Made by a program: the position numbers and the translations under genes
The notes under the pieces: model-generated
Told to the model about the DNA's origin: nothing
The model's database searches: none
What the model saw: the letters and a program-made list of their open reading frames with translations, nothing else
Assembly: GCF_019160155.1 (NCBI RefSeq)
Contig: NZ_JAFNIH010000027.1
Span: forward strand, 1 to 64,000
From: Pinisolibacter aquiterrae
GTDB taxonomy: Bacteria > Pseudomonadota > Alphaproteobacteria > Rhizobiales > Ancalomicrobiaceae
Direction: 5' to 3'
DNA: 64,000 nt
Part shown: positions 18,494-28,211 of the stretch, one piece after another
Layout of the letters: each line of letters begins with the position of its first letter
Position numbering within the stretch: position 1 is the stretch's first letter

Positions 18494-18948
18494 CCGACAT
18501 GGTTCTCACCGTCGGCAACACGCTGATGGGGGACGACGGAGCGGGGCCGCTGCTGGCGGATCTGCTCGAGACGACGCCGGCCGCCGGATGGTCGGTGATC
18601 GACGGCGGGTCCGCGCCGGAGAACGTCACCCACCTGGTGCGGGCGGCGCGTCCCGACCGCGTCCTGCTCGTCGACGCCGCCGAGATGGGGCTCGCGCCGG
18701 GATCGGTCCGGCGCATCGATCCCGGCCTCGTCGCCGATCGGTTCCTGATCGACACGCATGCCATTCCTCTCGATTTCCTCGTCGCCTCGCTCGAGGAGAG
18801 CGTGCGCGAGGTCGTCTTCGTCGGCGTCCAGCCGGCGCGGGTGGCCTTCTACGAGGACATGACGCCGGCGGTCCGCGCCGCCGTCGCCGAGCTGCATCGG
18901 CGCCTCCTGGCCGGAGAGGATCCGGCCGAGCTGCCCGCCGTCGCCTGA
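18490..18948 (+). CDS. hycI: HycI-type hydrogenase maturation endopeptidase
   Basis: 152 aa. Asp16, Asp62 and His90, the three nickel-sensing residues of E. coli HycI, occur at the same numbers (MGDDGAG, LLVDAAE, DTHAIPLDF). The protease removes the C-terminal tail of the large subunit after nickel insertion; HyfG above ends in such a tail. Start overlaps the hyfJ stop. Confidence 0.95.
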   Translation: MTDMVLTVGNTLMGDDGAGPLLADLLETTPAAGWSVIDGGSAPENVTHLVRAARPDRVLLVDAAEMGLAPGSVRRIDPGLVADRFLIDTHAIPLDFLVASLEESVREVVFVGVQPARVAFYEDMTPAVRAAVAELHRRLLAGEDPAELPAVA

Positions 18949-19026
18949 AGACACCGAAGGCCGCGGCGCGCCTCGGGGGCGACGCGGTCCGAGATCCAGC
19001 CCTCCTACGAATTCAGGGAGCCGAAC

Positions 19027-19917
19027 ATGGCCGACCATCCGTCACAGAAGTCCGAAATCTTCGGTTCGGACGCCTATTCCCCGGCCGAGATCCAGGACAA
19101 GGTCGAGAAGCTCGGCGTCAAGAAGGCGCGCATGCCGTTCCTGCCGGAACTGGTGCTGGCGGTGGTCGCCGGCGGCTCGATCGGGCTCGGCGGCATGTTC
19201 TTCGGCATCATTCTCGGCGATCCCACCATGGGCTTCGCGGCGCAGCGCTTCCTCGGCGGCATCGCCTTCTCGCTCGGTCTGGCGCTCGTCATGATCGGCG
19301 GCGCCGAACTCTTCACCGGCAACTGCCTCCTGGTGATGGCCTGGGCCAATCGCCAGATCTCCACCGGCGAGGTGCTGAAGAACTGGACCATCGTCTGGTT
19401 CGGCAATCTGATCGGCGCGCTCGGTCTCGTATTCCTGCTGGTCATGGCGCATTTCGCCGATCTCAACGGCGGTCAGGTCGGAGCGGGCATGTTGAAGCTC
19501 GCGATCGGCAAGCTCTCGCCCGACGCCGTGACGATCTTCTTCAAGGGCATCATGTGCAACATCCTGGTCTGCCTCGCGGTGTGGCTCGCCTATGCCGGCC
19601 GCTCGGTCGCCGACAAGATGGCGGGCATGATCCTGCCGGTCGCCGCGTTCGTCGCCGCCGGTTTCGAGCACTGCGTCGCCAACATGATGTTCCTGCCCTT
19701 CGCCTATGTCCTGGTCCAGACCGGCCACGTGCCGGCCGGCCTCGACGTCTCGGTGATCACGCTGCCGAACATCGCCCACAACCTGATCCCGGCGACCCTC
19801 GGCAACATCGTCGGCGGCGCGGGCTTCGTCGGCGTCATCTATTGGCTCATCTATCGCAAGGGCCTCGGCGGCCTCACCCCGCTCGCGTCGAAGTCGGCCA
19901 CCCGGCCGGCCGAATGA
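19027..19917 (+). CDS. focA: FNT-family formate channel
   Basis: 296 aa pentameric-channel family member with six hydrophobic segments. The pore histidine lies in FEHCVANM, with the partner loop GNCLLVMAWA. Formate channels let formate cross the inner membrane by pH-dependent gating. It starts 78 bases after hycI, preceded by GGGAG, and is followed by a hairpin, so it probably ends the hyf transcript. A nitrite-transporting member of the family is possible on sequence, but the neighbours argue for formate. Confidence 0.92.
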   Translation: MADHPSQKSEIFGSDAYSPAEIQDKVEKLGVKKARMPFLPELVLAVVAGGSIGLGGMFFGIILGDPTMGFAAQRFLGGIAFSLGLALVMIGGAELFTGNCLLVMAWANRQISTGEVLKNWTIVWFGNLIGALGLVFLLVMAHFADLNGGQVGAGMLKLAIGKLSPDAVTIFFKGIMCNILVCLAVWLAYAGRSVADKMAGMILPVAAFVAAGFEHCVANMMFLPFAYVLVQTGHVPAGLDVSVITLPNIAHNLIPATLGNIVGGAGFVGVIYWLIYRKGLGGLTPLASKSATRPAE

Positions 19918-19928
19918 GGCGAAAGGCG

Positions 19929-19945
19929 CGGGGGCTCGGCCCCCG
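19929..19945 (+). terminator. hairpin after focA
   Basis: CGGGGGC and GCCCCCG pair around TCG, 12 bases after the focA stop. No T-run follows, so it may be a weak or Rho-assisted terminator before moaA. Confidence 0.5.
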
Positions 19946-19988
19946 TGCCGCTCTTCCCCGCGACGTTCGGTTCCCGAGATCTCGACCC

Positions 19989-21014
19989 ATGACCCCTCTC
20001 GCACCCGCTCCCGCGCCGGCCACGTCCTATGTCGACGGTTTCGACCGGCACATCGATTATCTCCGCGTCTCGGTGACCGATCGCTGCAACTACCGTTGCG
20101 CCTATTGCATGGGCGAGACGCCGGTCTTCCTGCCGAAACGCGAGCTGCTCTCGCTCGAGGAGATCGACCGGCTGGCGACGATCTTCGTCGCGGGCGGCGT
20201 CCGGCGTCTGCGCCTGACCGGCGGCGAACCGCTCGCCCGGCGGGGCCTCGTCGGTCTGGCGAAGTCGCTGTCGCGCCACATCGTCGCCGGCGATCTCGAC
20301 GAGATCACGCTCACCACCAACGGCTCGCTGCTCGCCGAGCACGCCGCCGCGCTCTTCGATGCCGGCGTGCGGCGGGTCAACGTCTCGCTCGACACGCTCG
20401 ACGCCGAGGTCTTCGCCGGGGTGACCCGGGGCGGGCGCCTTTGGGACGTGTTGCGGGGCCTCGAGGCGGCGCGGGCGGCCGGGCTCGGCATTCGTCTCAA
20501 CGCGGTGGTCATGGCCGGCCTCAACGACGAGGCGATCGAGGATCTGGTGCTCTTCGCGCATCACCGCGACATGAACATCGCCCTGATCGAGGCGATGCCG
20601 ATCGGGCGGGCGAACCGGGACACCTCGCGCCGTTACGTGCCGCTCTCGCGCATCCGCGCCGCTCTCGAGCGGCGTTGGACACTGGTCGATCTCCCCGGCC
20701 GCAGCCATGGACCGGCTCGTTACGTCCAGGTCGAGGAGACCGGCGGGCGGCTCGGCTTCATCACGCCGATGAGCCACGGTTTCTGTCAGGACTGCAATCG
20801 CGTGCGGGTCACGGCGGACGGGCGTCTGGCGACCTGTCTCGGACGCGCCGACGGCGTCGATCTGAAGCCGCTGCTGCGCTCGACCGCGAGCGACGAACCC
20901 TTGCGGGAGGCGATCGCCGCGGCGATCGCGCGCAAGCCGAAAGGCCACGTCTTCGACGTGACCCGCCCCGATCTCGGCGGCGTCGATCGGGCGATGTGGA
21001 GCACCGGCGGCTGA
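19989..21014 (+). CDS. moaA: GTP 3',8-cyclase MoaA
   Basis: 341 aa radical SAM enzyme making the first intermediate of molybdenum cofactor. The N-terminal cluster is Cys33, Cys37, Cys40 (CNYRCAYC); the C-terminal one is CQDC followed 14 residues on by a third Cys; the chain ends in Gly-Gly as in active MoaA. It belongs functionally with fdhF, which needs the cofactor. The ATG at 19989 adds an Ala/Pro-rich leader of about 12 residues before the conserved start. Confidence 0.95.
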   Translation: MTPLAPAPAPATSYVDGFDRHIDYLRVSVTDRCNYRCAYCMGETPVFLPKRELLSLEEIDRLATIFVAGGVRRLRLTGGEPLARRGLVGLAKSLSRHIVAGDLDEITLTTNGSLLAEHAAALFDAGVRRVNVSLDTLDAEVFAGVTRGGRLWDVLRGLEAARAAGLGIRLNAVVMAGLNDEAIEDLVLFAHHRDMNIALIEAMPIGRANRDTSRRYVPLSRIRAALERRWTLVDLPGRSHGPARYVQVEETGGRLGFITPMSHGFCQDCNRVRVTADGRLATCLGRADGVDLKPLLRSTASDEPLREAIAAAIARKPKGHVFDVTRPDLGGVDRAMWSTGG

Positions 21015-21058
21015 TCCTTCGATCACCGCCGCGCCGGGGCCGGGAGAGACACGGGAAC

Positions 21059-21073
21059 GGGGCCGGCGGCCCC
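21059..21073. terminator. hairpin between convergent moaA and fdhD
   Basis: GGGGCC and GGCCCC flank GGC in the 172-base gap between two converging genes. Its symmetry would let it act in both directions. Confidence 0.45.
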
Positions 21074-21186
21074 GAGCGGGGAATCGGGTTCCATCGAGCC
21101 GACGGCGCGTCCGAACGGCGCCGGCCGGTCGGCCGCGACCCGAGGGGAGGTCCGACGTCTCGGGATTCGACGTGGCGGGTGGGGTC

Positions 21187-22008
21187 TCAGGCCGTGGCGA
21201 TGCGTTCGGGCCGGGCGTAGATGGTGAAGCGGCCCTGGCGGGCATAGCCGGCGAGGCCGACCCGCACCTTGTCGGCGAGTTCGACGGCGAGCGAGGTCGG
21301 CGCCGAGACGGCGGCGATGAGCCCGATGCCGGCCGAGGCGGTCTTGTGCACCATCTCGTAGGAACAGCGGCTCGACACCAGCACGAAGCCGTGGCGCGAG
21401 TCGATCGACCGGGCGCGCAGAGCGCCGATCAGCTTGTCGAGCGCGTTGTGGCGTCCGACGTCCTCCCGGGTCAGGAGGATCTCGCCGTTCGCGTCGGCGA
21501 AGGCGGCGGCGTGGACCGAGCCGACGCGGGCGTTCAGGAGCTGGTGGCGGGGCAGGTCGACGACGGCGCGGTGGAGCGCGGCCGGCGTCACCGCCGCGTC
21601 GCCGCCCACCGCCGCGACCGGACGCAACGCCTCGGAGAAGCGATCGACGCCGCACAGGCCGCAGCCGGTCCGTCCGGCCAGCGACCGGCGGCGCCCGTCG
21701 AGCGCCAGGGCGCGATCGGGCGGGATCTCGACCCGCACCTCGACGCCGCGTTCGAGCCGGCGGATTTCGATGGACTCGATCTCGTCGACGTCCTCGACGA
21801 CGCCTTCGGTCAGCGCGAAACCGCAGGCGAAATCGGCCAGATCGGTCGGCGTCGCCAACATCACCGCGAAGGAACGCCCGGCGAAGATCAGCGCCACGGG
21901 CATCTCGATCGCCACCGGCTCGTCCCTCGAGGTGACGTCTCTGTCGTCGAAGCGATGGGCGAGAAAGGTATGAGACCCGTCGAGGGCCATCGTGAAGCCG
22001 TAGTTCAT
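21187..22008 (-). CDS. fdhD: Formate dehydrogenase sulfurtransferase FdhD
   Basis: 273 aa. FdhD moves sulfur from IscS to the molybdenum cofactor, which FDH-H type enzymes require. The reactive GCGLCG loop holds Cys116 and Cys119; the HNALDKLIGA and SSRCSYEMV stretches are also typical. GGAGAGGCGCC directly precedes ATG. Upstream lies AT-rich DNA that probably contains its promoter (22009-22200). Confidence 0.95.
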   Translation of the reverse strand: MNYGFTMALDGSHTFLAHRFDDRDVTSRDEPVAIEMPVALIFAGRSFAVMLATPTDLADFACGFALTEGVVEDVDEIESIEIRRLERGVEVRVEIPPDRALALDGRRRSLAGRTGCGLCGVDRFSEALRPVAAVGGDAAVTPAALHRAVVDLPRHQLLNARVGSVHAAAFADANGEILLTREDVGRHNALDKLIGALRARSIDSRHGFVLVSSRCSYEMVHKTASAGIGLIAAVSAPTSLAVELADKVRVGLAGYARQGRFTIYARPERIATA

Positions 22009-22309
22009 GGCGCCTCTCCAACGGAGCCTTGCCCGAACATCTCACGAATGTGTCGTCTTTACAAACAAAAAGTCGATAAAATATTCTTATCGGGACATAA
22101 TGTGTTTCTATCATGGAGTTCTAAATCGCTCTATATTCATGTATAAAAAGTAATTCTGTGAATTCTATTTCATGTATTCGTACGATGTTCGTTCCTTCGC
22201 GCGAAGGAGGTGCCCGTGTCGAGGTCGAGGGGCGCGCTGTCCTCGGGCGATCTTCACTCGGCTCGGGTCGTCCGCATGGCGGAGGAGGTCGATCGGTCGT
22301 CCGGGGGCG
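22009..22309. other. AT-rich leader of fdhD and gene-free stretch
   Basis: 22009-22200 is much richer in A+T than its surroundings and should hold the fdhD promoter. A perfect 14-bp palindrome CCTTCGCGCGAAGG lies near 22196-22209 and overlaps a strong Shine-Dalgarno-like GAAGGAGG before a rightward GTG (22216). The frame that follows is arginine-rich and not recognisable, so I do not call a gene there. Confidence 0.4.
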
Positions 22310-22524
22310 AAGGGACCGGAGAGGAGACGGCGCGGCGAGGAGGCCGGCGAGCGCGCCGAAGACCGCCGCCGCGATCCCCCCCCGGCGAGGGTCGCGCCGA
22401 CGTTGGCGACGTAGCCCATGTCCGCGACCGTCACCAGGGCGGCGACGATCGCCGTCGTGATCATCGTGGCGAGGGCGTCGCGCGCCATCACGGCGGTGAA
22501 GACCGCCGTCGCCCAACGGATGCG
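22310..22524 (-). pseudogene. possible membrane-protein remnant, frameshifted at G8
   Basis: A leftward frame gives a hydrophobic stretch of about 45 residues ending in a glycine-zipper-like GYVANVGATLAGG, then breaks at a run of eight G (C8 on the plus strand, 22376-22383). With one G fewer the frame continues into another hydrophobic stretch (IAAAVFGALAGLLAAPS). The opposite strand gives only the Arg/Asp/His mix usual for the shadow of a membrane protein. Family not recognised; may be a relic or a sequencing slip. Confidence 0.28.
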
Positions 22525-22572
22525 CTGGACCGGCTCCTGGGCGTTGCACGCCTCGAGCGCGCGGAACTCGGG

Positions 22573-23185
22573 ATGACCGATGAAGGCGTCGAGGACGTCG
22601 ACGTCAACAACCTCCTGCATCCGATCATCAACCTGTCGCGCCGCGTGCGCGACCGGCTGACCGACGACGAGGCCGGCCGCCGCCATCTCGACAACGTCAC
22701 ACGGGCCGGCGAACGGGCGAGCACCGTCGTCGCCCGCTTCCTCGCCACCGCGCGCGACTTCGGCCTGAAGGCGCCGTCGTCGGAGGCGGTCCGCGAGATC
22801 GCCGCCGAGCCGTCGCCGCTGGTCGACGGCCGCTGCCGGGCCGAGGCCTCGGATCGCGGAGACCGGCGGTCCGGTGGTGCCGCTCTCCGAGGCCTATCGA
22901 CTCCTCTCCAATCTGGTGTCGAACGCGGTCCATGCCCGCGCCGGCGGTGGTCTCGTCGAGATCCCGCTTTCGCGCGAGGGGGCCGGCATCCGCCTCGCGG
23001 TGCGCGTCGACGGCGCGGGCATGGACGCGGAGACGCGGGCGCGTCTCGACCAGCCGGGGGTCACCACCCGTCCAGTCGGCGAGGGGAACGGCCTCGGTCT
23101 CGGCATCGTCTCGACGCCGGGGCGGGGGACGGCCGTGTCGCTCGTCTTCGAGCCGCCCTCGGACGAGGCGGAAGTCAGCGTCTGA
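22573..23185 (+). pseudogene. histidine kinase fragment, frameshifted
   Basis: Two adjacent frames together read as the kinase core of a sensor histidine kinase. The first has an H-box-like NNLLHPIINLSRRVRD (His at about 22618) and a helix continuing to about 22830. The second begins there and has the N-box NLVSNAVHARAGGG, a G1-like VRVDGAGMD and the G2 box GNGLGLGIV, ending at TGA 23183-23185. They differ by one base. No sensor domain or partner response regulator is visible. A real relic or an assembly error at about 22820-22840 are both possible. Confidence 0.5.
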
Positions 23186-23522
23186 CGTCGTCCGCGTCGT
23201 CGAAGACGGCCTCGAGGCCGGGCGCGCCGGTCTCCTCGTCGCGCGGATGGAGCGTCGCGATGATCCGGCCGAGGACGTTCGAGAGGAGGAAGAGGTCGTC
23301 GGGGGCGAGGCGTTTCAGGTTCGCGTCGACCGCCAGGAGCGGATCCTCGTCGAGCAACGCCCGGCCGCGCCGGGTCAGGTCGAGCCGCTCGGAGCGGTGG
23401 TGTCCGGCGCTGCCGCCCGTGATCGCCAGGCCCTTCTCGACCATCTCGTGGTCCTCGCTCTCGAGCGCGGCGGCCACGGCGCAGCGCATGCCGTCCATGT
23501 CTTTCGCCACGAGAATTCGCAT
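23175..23522 (-). CDS. small protein of unknown function
   Basis: 115 aa from ATG 23522. The composition is balanced (MRILVAKDMDGMRCAVAAAL, then a stretch RSERLDLTRRGRALLDEDP and an LAPDDLFLLSNVLGRII helix), unlike chance frames around it. The SERLDLTRRGRALL part resembles the wing of a winged helix. No family recognised. It overlaps the last 11 bases of the opposing kinase fragment and lies 125 bases upstream of nothing it clearly joins. Confidence 0.5.
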   Translation of the reverse strand: MRILVAKDMDGMRCAVAAALESEDHEMVEKGLAITGGSAGHHRSERLDLTRRGRALLDEDPLLAVDANLKRLAPDDLFLLSNVLGRIIATLHPRDEETGAPGLEAVFDDADDVRR

Positions 23523-23647
23523 GCGCCACGCCGCGTTCGATGATCGTCCGCCTCGTCGAGGGCGCGTCCCCGTCTCGATTGTCAATCGAAACCGCTCGAT
23601 GACAGCAGAGACGGCCGCGCCGGAACGGAACTCCGGGAGAGTGCCGG

Positions 23648-24538
23648 TCAGTCGCGGCGGCGGCGGGAGGGAGCGACGTAGGTGTCGAGGGCGCGGAGGT
23701 GGTCGTCGGTCTCGCGCAGCATCTCCGGTGCCCGCATCTCGGCGCGGCCGGCGAGCATGCTGGCGAGAACCTCGGCGAGGGCGAAGCCCGGGGTCACCAC
23801 GTGGAAGAAGGTGAGACTGTCGGTCGGTGCGAAGATGGCGACGTCGGCGATGTCGCGGACGGGGGCGACCTCGCTGTCGGTGATGGCGAGGATCTTGAGG
23901 CCGCGCGCGTGGGCGTAGTCGCAGATCTCGAGGGTCTCGCGGGCGTAGGGGTCGATCGTCATGACGAAGAGAACGTCGCCCGCGCGGGCGTGGGCGAGAC
24001 CGTCGGTCCCGGTGCCGCCGGCGCCGTCGAGGAGCGTGGCGCGCTCGCCGAGCAGCGACATCATGTAGTTGAACTGCCAGAGCACCGGATGGCACGAGCG
24101 CCGCCCGAGGCAGTAGATGCGGCGGGCGTCGGCGAGGAGATCGGCGGCGCGGGCGACGGATTGCAGCACGTCGAGACGCGACAGGCTCTCGATCTGGTGG
24201 GCGAGCTTGGCGAACATGCGGGAGGCGAGCGCGACGTCGCCTTCGAGCGCCTGATTCTGGATCTGCAGGCGCGCCTTCTCGGCGAAGGAATTGTCCTGCT
24301 CGCGGATCGCGTCGTGAAAGCGCGCGCGCAGCTCGTCGTAGCCGGCCATGCCGAGGAACTGCGCGAGGCGCGTCATGGTCGCCGGGGCGATGCCGGCGAG
24401 GCGCGCCTGATCGCGCATCGAGAGGAGGGCGACGTCGCGCGGATTCTCGAGCACGAAGCGGGCGGCGGCCTGCAACTGCGGCGACATTTCGGCGAAACGG
24501 GAGACGATTTCTTCGTGAAGCGGATGGGCGTCGATCAT
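23648..24538 (-). CDS. MurR/RpiR-family transcriptional regulator
   Basis: 296 aa: N-terminal HTH of the RpiR type (residues 1-75; LSMRDQARLAGIAPATMTRLAQFLG) and a SIS domain from about residue 120 (IYCLGRRSCHPVLWQFNYM), which binds a phosphosugar-like or related ligand. It is the last gene of the leftward ABC-transporter operon and probably controls the operon from the two TGAAACATTCRTTTC sites at 32841 and 32899. Start ATG 24538 matches the family N-terminus. Confidence 0.92.
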   Translation of the reverse strand: MIDAHPLHEEIVSRFAEMSPQLQAAARFVLENPRDVALLSMRDQARLAGIAPATMTRLAQFLGMAGYDELRARFHDAIREQDNSFAEKARLQIQNQALEGDVALASRMFAKLAHQIESLSRLDVLQSVARAADLLADARRIYCLGRRSCHPVLWQFNYMMSLLGERATLLDGAGGTGTDGLAHARAGDVLFVMTIDPYARETLEICDYAHARGLKILAITDSEVAPVRDIADVAIFAPTDSLTFFHVVTPGFALAEVLASMLAGRAEMRAPEMLRETDDHLRALDTYVAPSRRRRD

Positions 24539-24645
24539 GTCGCGGTACTCGGCCTGCCTGTCGGAGAGCCTAGTCGGTGGGGGGTGCGAAGGCCAGTCGT
24601 GCCGACCCCCGCCGGGGAAGGAGGGGAGTTCGAGGGGCCGCCCCC

Positions 24646-26298
24646 TCACGGACCCGGCGGCGCGGCGGGGATCGACGCCTCGGCGGCGCGGAGCCGGGCG
24701 GCCTGGTCGAGCGATCGTCCCGGCGCCGCGTCGAGGAGGCGGCGGGTGTAGTCGTCCGCCGGCCGGGTCAGGACCCGTTCGGCCGGCCCGCTCTCCACCG
24801 CCACACCGCGCCGCATGACGAGGACGTCGTCGCAGAGGCGCGCGGCGACGCGGAGATCGTGGGTGATGAAGAGGATCGCCAGACCGAACTTCGCCTGAAG
24901 CGACATCAGGAGGTCGAGAACCTGGGCCTGGACCGAGACGTCGAGGGCGGAGACCGCCTCGTCGGCGACGATCACTTCCGGATCCATCATCAGCGCCCGG
25001 GCGATGGCGATGCGCTGCCGCTGACCGCCCGAGAACTGATGGGGATAGCGGTCGAGGGAGGCGCGCGGCAGCCCCACCGTCTCGATCAGGGCGGCCGCCT
25101 TCTCCGCCGCGGTTCGTTTGTCCACGCCGAAGTTGAGGGCGCCCTCGACGACGCTCTGGAGCACCGTGCGGCGGGGATCGAGCGAGCGGTTGGGGTCCTG
25201 GAACACCATCTGCAGGCGAGTCGCGTGGCGGCGGCGGGCGGCCTTGTCGAGCTGCCGCACGTCCGTCCCGTCGATGCGGACGACGCCGGAACTCACCGTC
25301 TCGAGGCCCATGACGCAGCGCGCGAGCGTCGACTTGCCGGAGCCGCTCTCGCCGACGACGCCGAGGGTGCGTCCGGGCCGGAGCGCGAAGCCGACGTCGT
25401 GCAGGGCCTTCACCGCGTGCGCGCCGCCGCCGAAGGTCTTGCAGAGGCCCTCGACGGCGAGCACCGGCGTGGCCGACGAGGGCGCGCGCGCCGGGCGCGG
25501 ATCGAGCGTCGGCACGGCGGCGAGGAGTTCGCGGGTGTAGTCGGCGGTGGGGGCGCCGACGACGCGGCGGGTCTCGCCCTCCTCGACCGGGGAGCCGTGG
25601 CGTAGCACCAGCACGCGATCGGCGATGTCGGCGACGACGCCCATGTCGTGGGTGATGAAGAGGACGGCGGTGCCGTGACGCTCCTGAAGCTCCTCGATCA
25701 GCTTGAGGATCTGCGCCTGGGTGGTGACGTCGAGGGCGGTGGTCGGCTCGTCGGCGATGAGGAGCTTCGGCTCCAGGGCGAGCGCCATGGCGATCATGAT
25801 GCGCTGGCGCTGGCCGCCGGAGAGCTGATGGGGGAAGCGCAGGGCGAGTTTCTCGGGGTCGGGCAGGTGCACGTCCTCGAGCGCGGCGATCACCCGCCGC
25901 CGGCGCTCGCGGCGATCGAGGGTGGTGTGGACGGCGAAGACCTCGTCGAGCTGATCGCCGACGCGCATCAGCGGGTTCAGCGCGGTCATCGGCTCCTGGA
26001 AGATCATCGCCATCCGGGTGGCGCGCAGCGCCCGGAGGCGGCGCGGCGAGGCGGCGAGGAGGTCCTCGCCGTCGAGCCGGATCTCGCCGCCGGTCACCGC
26101 GAGTTCGCGCGGCGGCAGGAGCCCCATCACGGCGAGCGAGGTGAGCGATTTGCCCGATCCGGATTCGCCGACGAGACAGAGCGTCTCCCGCGGTCGGATG
26201 TCGAGGTCGATGCCGTGCAGCAGTTCCTTGCGCGCGGGGCCGAGGGTGGCGAGGCGCAGGTCGCGGATGCGCAGGAGCGAGGTCGTCGTCGGCGTCAT
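24646..26298 (-). CDS. Fused Dpp/Opp-type ABC transporter ATPase
   Basis: 550 aa with two complete ATP-binding domains: each has a GESGSGKS Walker A (near residues 45 and 317), an SGGQRQRI signature and an ADE Walker B, joined by a linker of about 30 residues. It equals DppD and DppF fused, as in the GsiA type. It powers import through the two permeases encoded immediately upstream (3 bases from the DppC-like gene). Confidence 0.95.
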   Translation of the reverse strand: MTPTTTSLLRIRDLRLATLGPARKELLHGIDLDIRPRETLCLVGESGSGKSLTSLAVMGLLPPRELAVTGGEIRLDGEDLLAASPRRLRALRATRMAMIFQEPMTALNPLMRVGDQLDEVFAVHTTLDRRERRRRVIAALEDVHLPDPEKLALRFPHQLSGGQRQRIMIAMALALEPKLLIADEPTTALDVTTQAQILKLIEELQERHGTAVLFITHDMGVVADIADRVLVLRHGSPVEEGETRRVVGAPTADYTRELLAAVPTLDPRPARAPSSATPVLAVEGLCKTFGGGAHAVKALHDVGFALRPGRTLGVVGESGSGKSTLARCVMGLETVSSGVVRIDGTDVRQLDKAARRRHATRLQMVFQDPNRSLDPRRTVLQSVVEGALNFGVDKRTAAEKAAALIETVGLPRASLDRYPHQFSGGQRQRIAIARALMMDPEVIVADEAVSALDVSVQAQVLDLLMSLQAKFGLAILFITHDLRVAARLCDDVLVMRRGVAVESGPAERVLTRPADDYTRRLLDAAPGRSLDQAARLRAAEASIPAAPPGP

Positions 26299-26301
26299 GG
26301 C

Positions 26302-27173
26302 TCAGCCCTTTCCCTTGCTGGTCTTGGGATCGAGCGCATCGCGCAGGGCGTCGCCGACGATGTTGATGGAGAGGATGGTGAGGGTGAGGGCGGCCGCCGG
26401 CCAGAAGATCAGCGCCGGCTTGATCGAGAAATAGAGCCGCCCGTCGGCCATCACGTTGCCCCAGGAGGGGGTCTCGGTGCCGATGCCGACGCCGAGGAAG
26501 GACAAGGCGGATTCGGTCAGGATCGCCGCCGCGAAGACATGGGCGGCCTGGACCACCAGCGGCGCCACCGTGTTCGGCAGCAGGTGGCGCCAGAGCATCT
26601 TCGCCCCGCCGGTGCCGAGGAGCCGGGCGGCCTCGACATAGGGTTCCTCGCGGGCGGAGAGGACGCGGGCGCGCACCAGCCGGACCACGGAGGGGATCTC
26701 GGGGATCAGGATGGCGATCATGACGGTCGTCAGCGACGGCCGCACGATGGCGATCAGCGCCACCGCGAGCAGGATGCCGGGAATGGCCATCAACCCGTCC
26801 ATGACGCGCATGACGAAGGGATCGAGCCTTCGGAAATAGCCCGAGACGAGGCCGAGCGGCAGGCCGATCACGACGGCGCCGAGCGTGGCGCCGGCGCCGA
26901 CGACGAGCGAGATGCGCGCGCCCCAGAGGACACGGGCCCAGAGGTCGCGCCCCATCGCGTCGGTGCCGAGGAGGTGGTCGGGCGAGGGCGGGCGCAGCCG
27001 CTCGGACGGCACCATGGTGACGGGATCGTGCGCCGAGAGAAGCGGGGCGAGGAGGGCTGCGAGGACGAGCGCGACGAGCACGGCGATCGCGAGGCCGGTC
27101 AGCCAATGCGGCCGATGCGACCCGAGCTCCCGGACGAGGCGGCTCCACGAGGGGGCGGTGAGGCGGGGGCTGC

Positions 27174-27177
<4 letters not shown>
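26302..27177 (-). CDS. DppC-like ABC transporter permease
   Basis: 291 aa membrane permease with the DppC N-terminal signature (LLGTDAMGRDLWARVLWGARISL) and the EAA loop EAARLLGTGGAKMLWRHLLPN that docks on the ATPase. The start at 27177 overlaps the stop of the DppB-like gene by ATGA. Confidence 0.94.
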
Positions 27178-28121
<944 letters not shown>

Positions 28122-28171
28122 GCTCTTTCCCTCGGGTGGGGGGCGTCGGGTGGGCGCGAAGCCTCGCGGGC

Positions 28172-28198
28172 CCCGGTGCCGTCGCGGACGGCGCCGGG
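28172..28198 (-). promoter_or_regulatory. stem-loop between binding-protein and permease genes
   Basis: CCCGGTGCCGTC and GACGGCGCCGGG form a 12-bp stem with one T:G pair and a GCG loop. Such hairpins after binding-protein genes commonly protect or partly terminate the transcript so that more binding protein than permease is made. Confidence 0.55.
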
Positions 28199-28211
28199 TC
28201 TCGTGGTGGCG

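Noticed and set aside
22216-22572. Rightward gene starting at GTG 22216 with GAAGGAGG
   Set aside because: The ribosome-site match is part of a palindrome and the encoded sequence is an Arg/Asp/His-rich shadow without recognisable domain.
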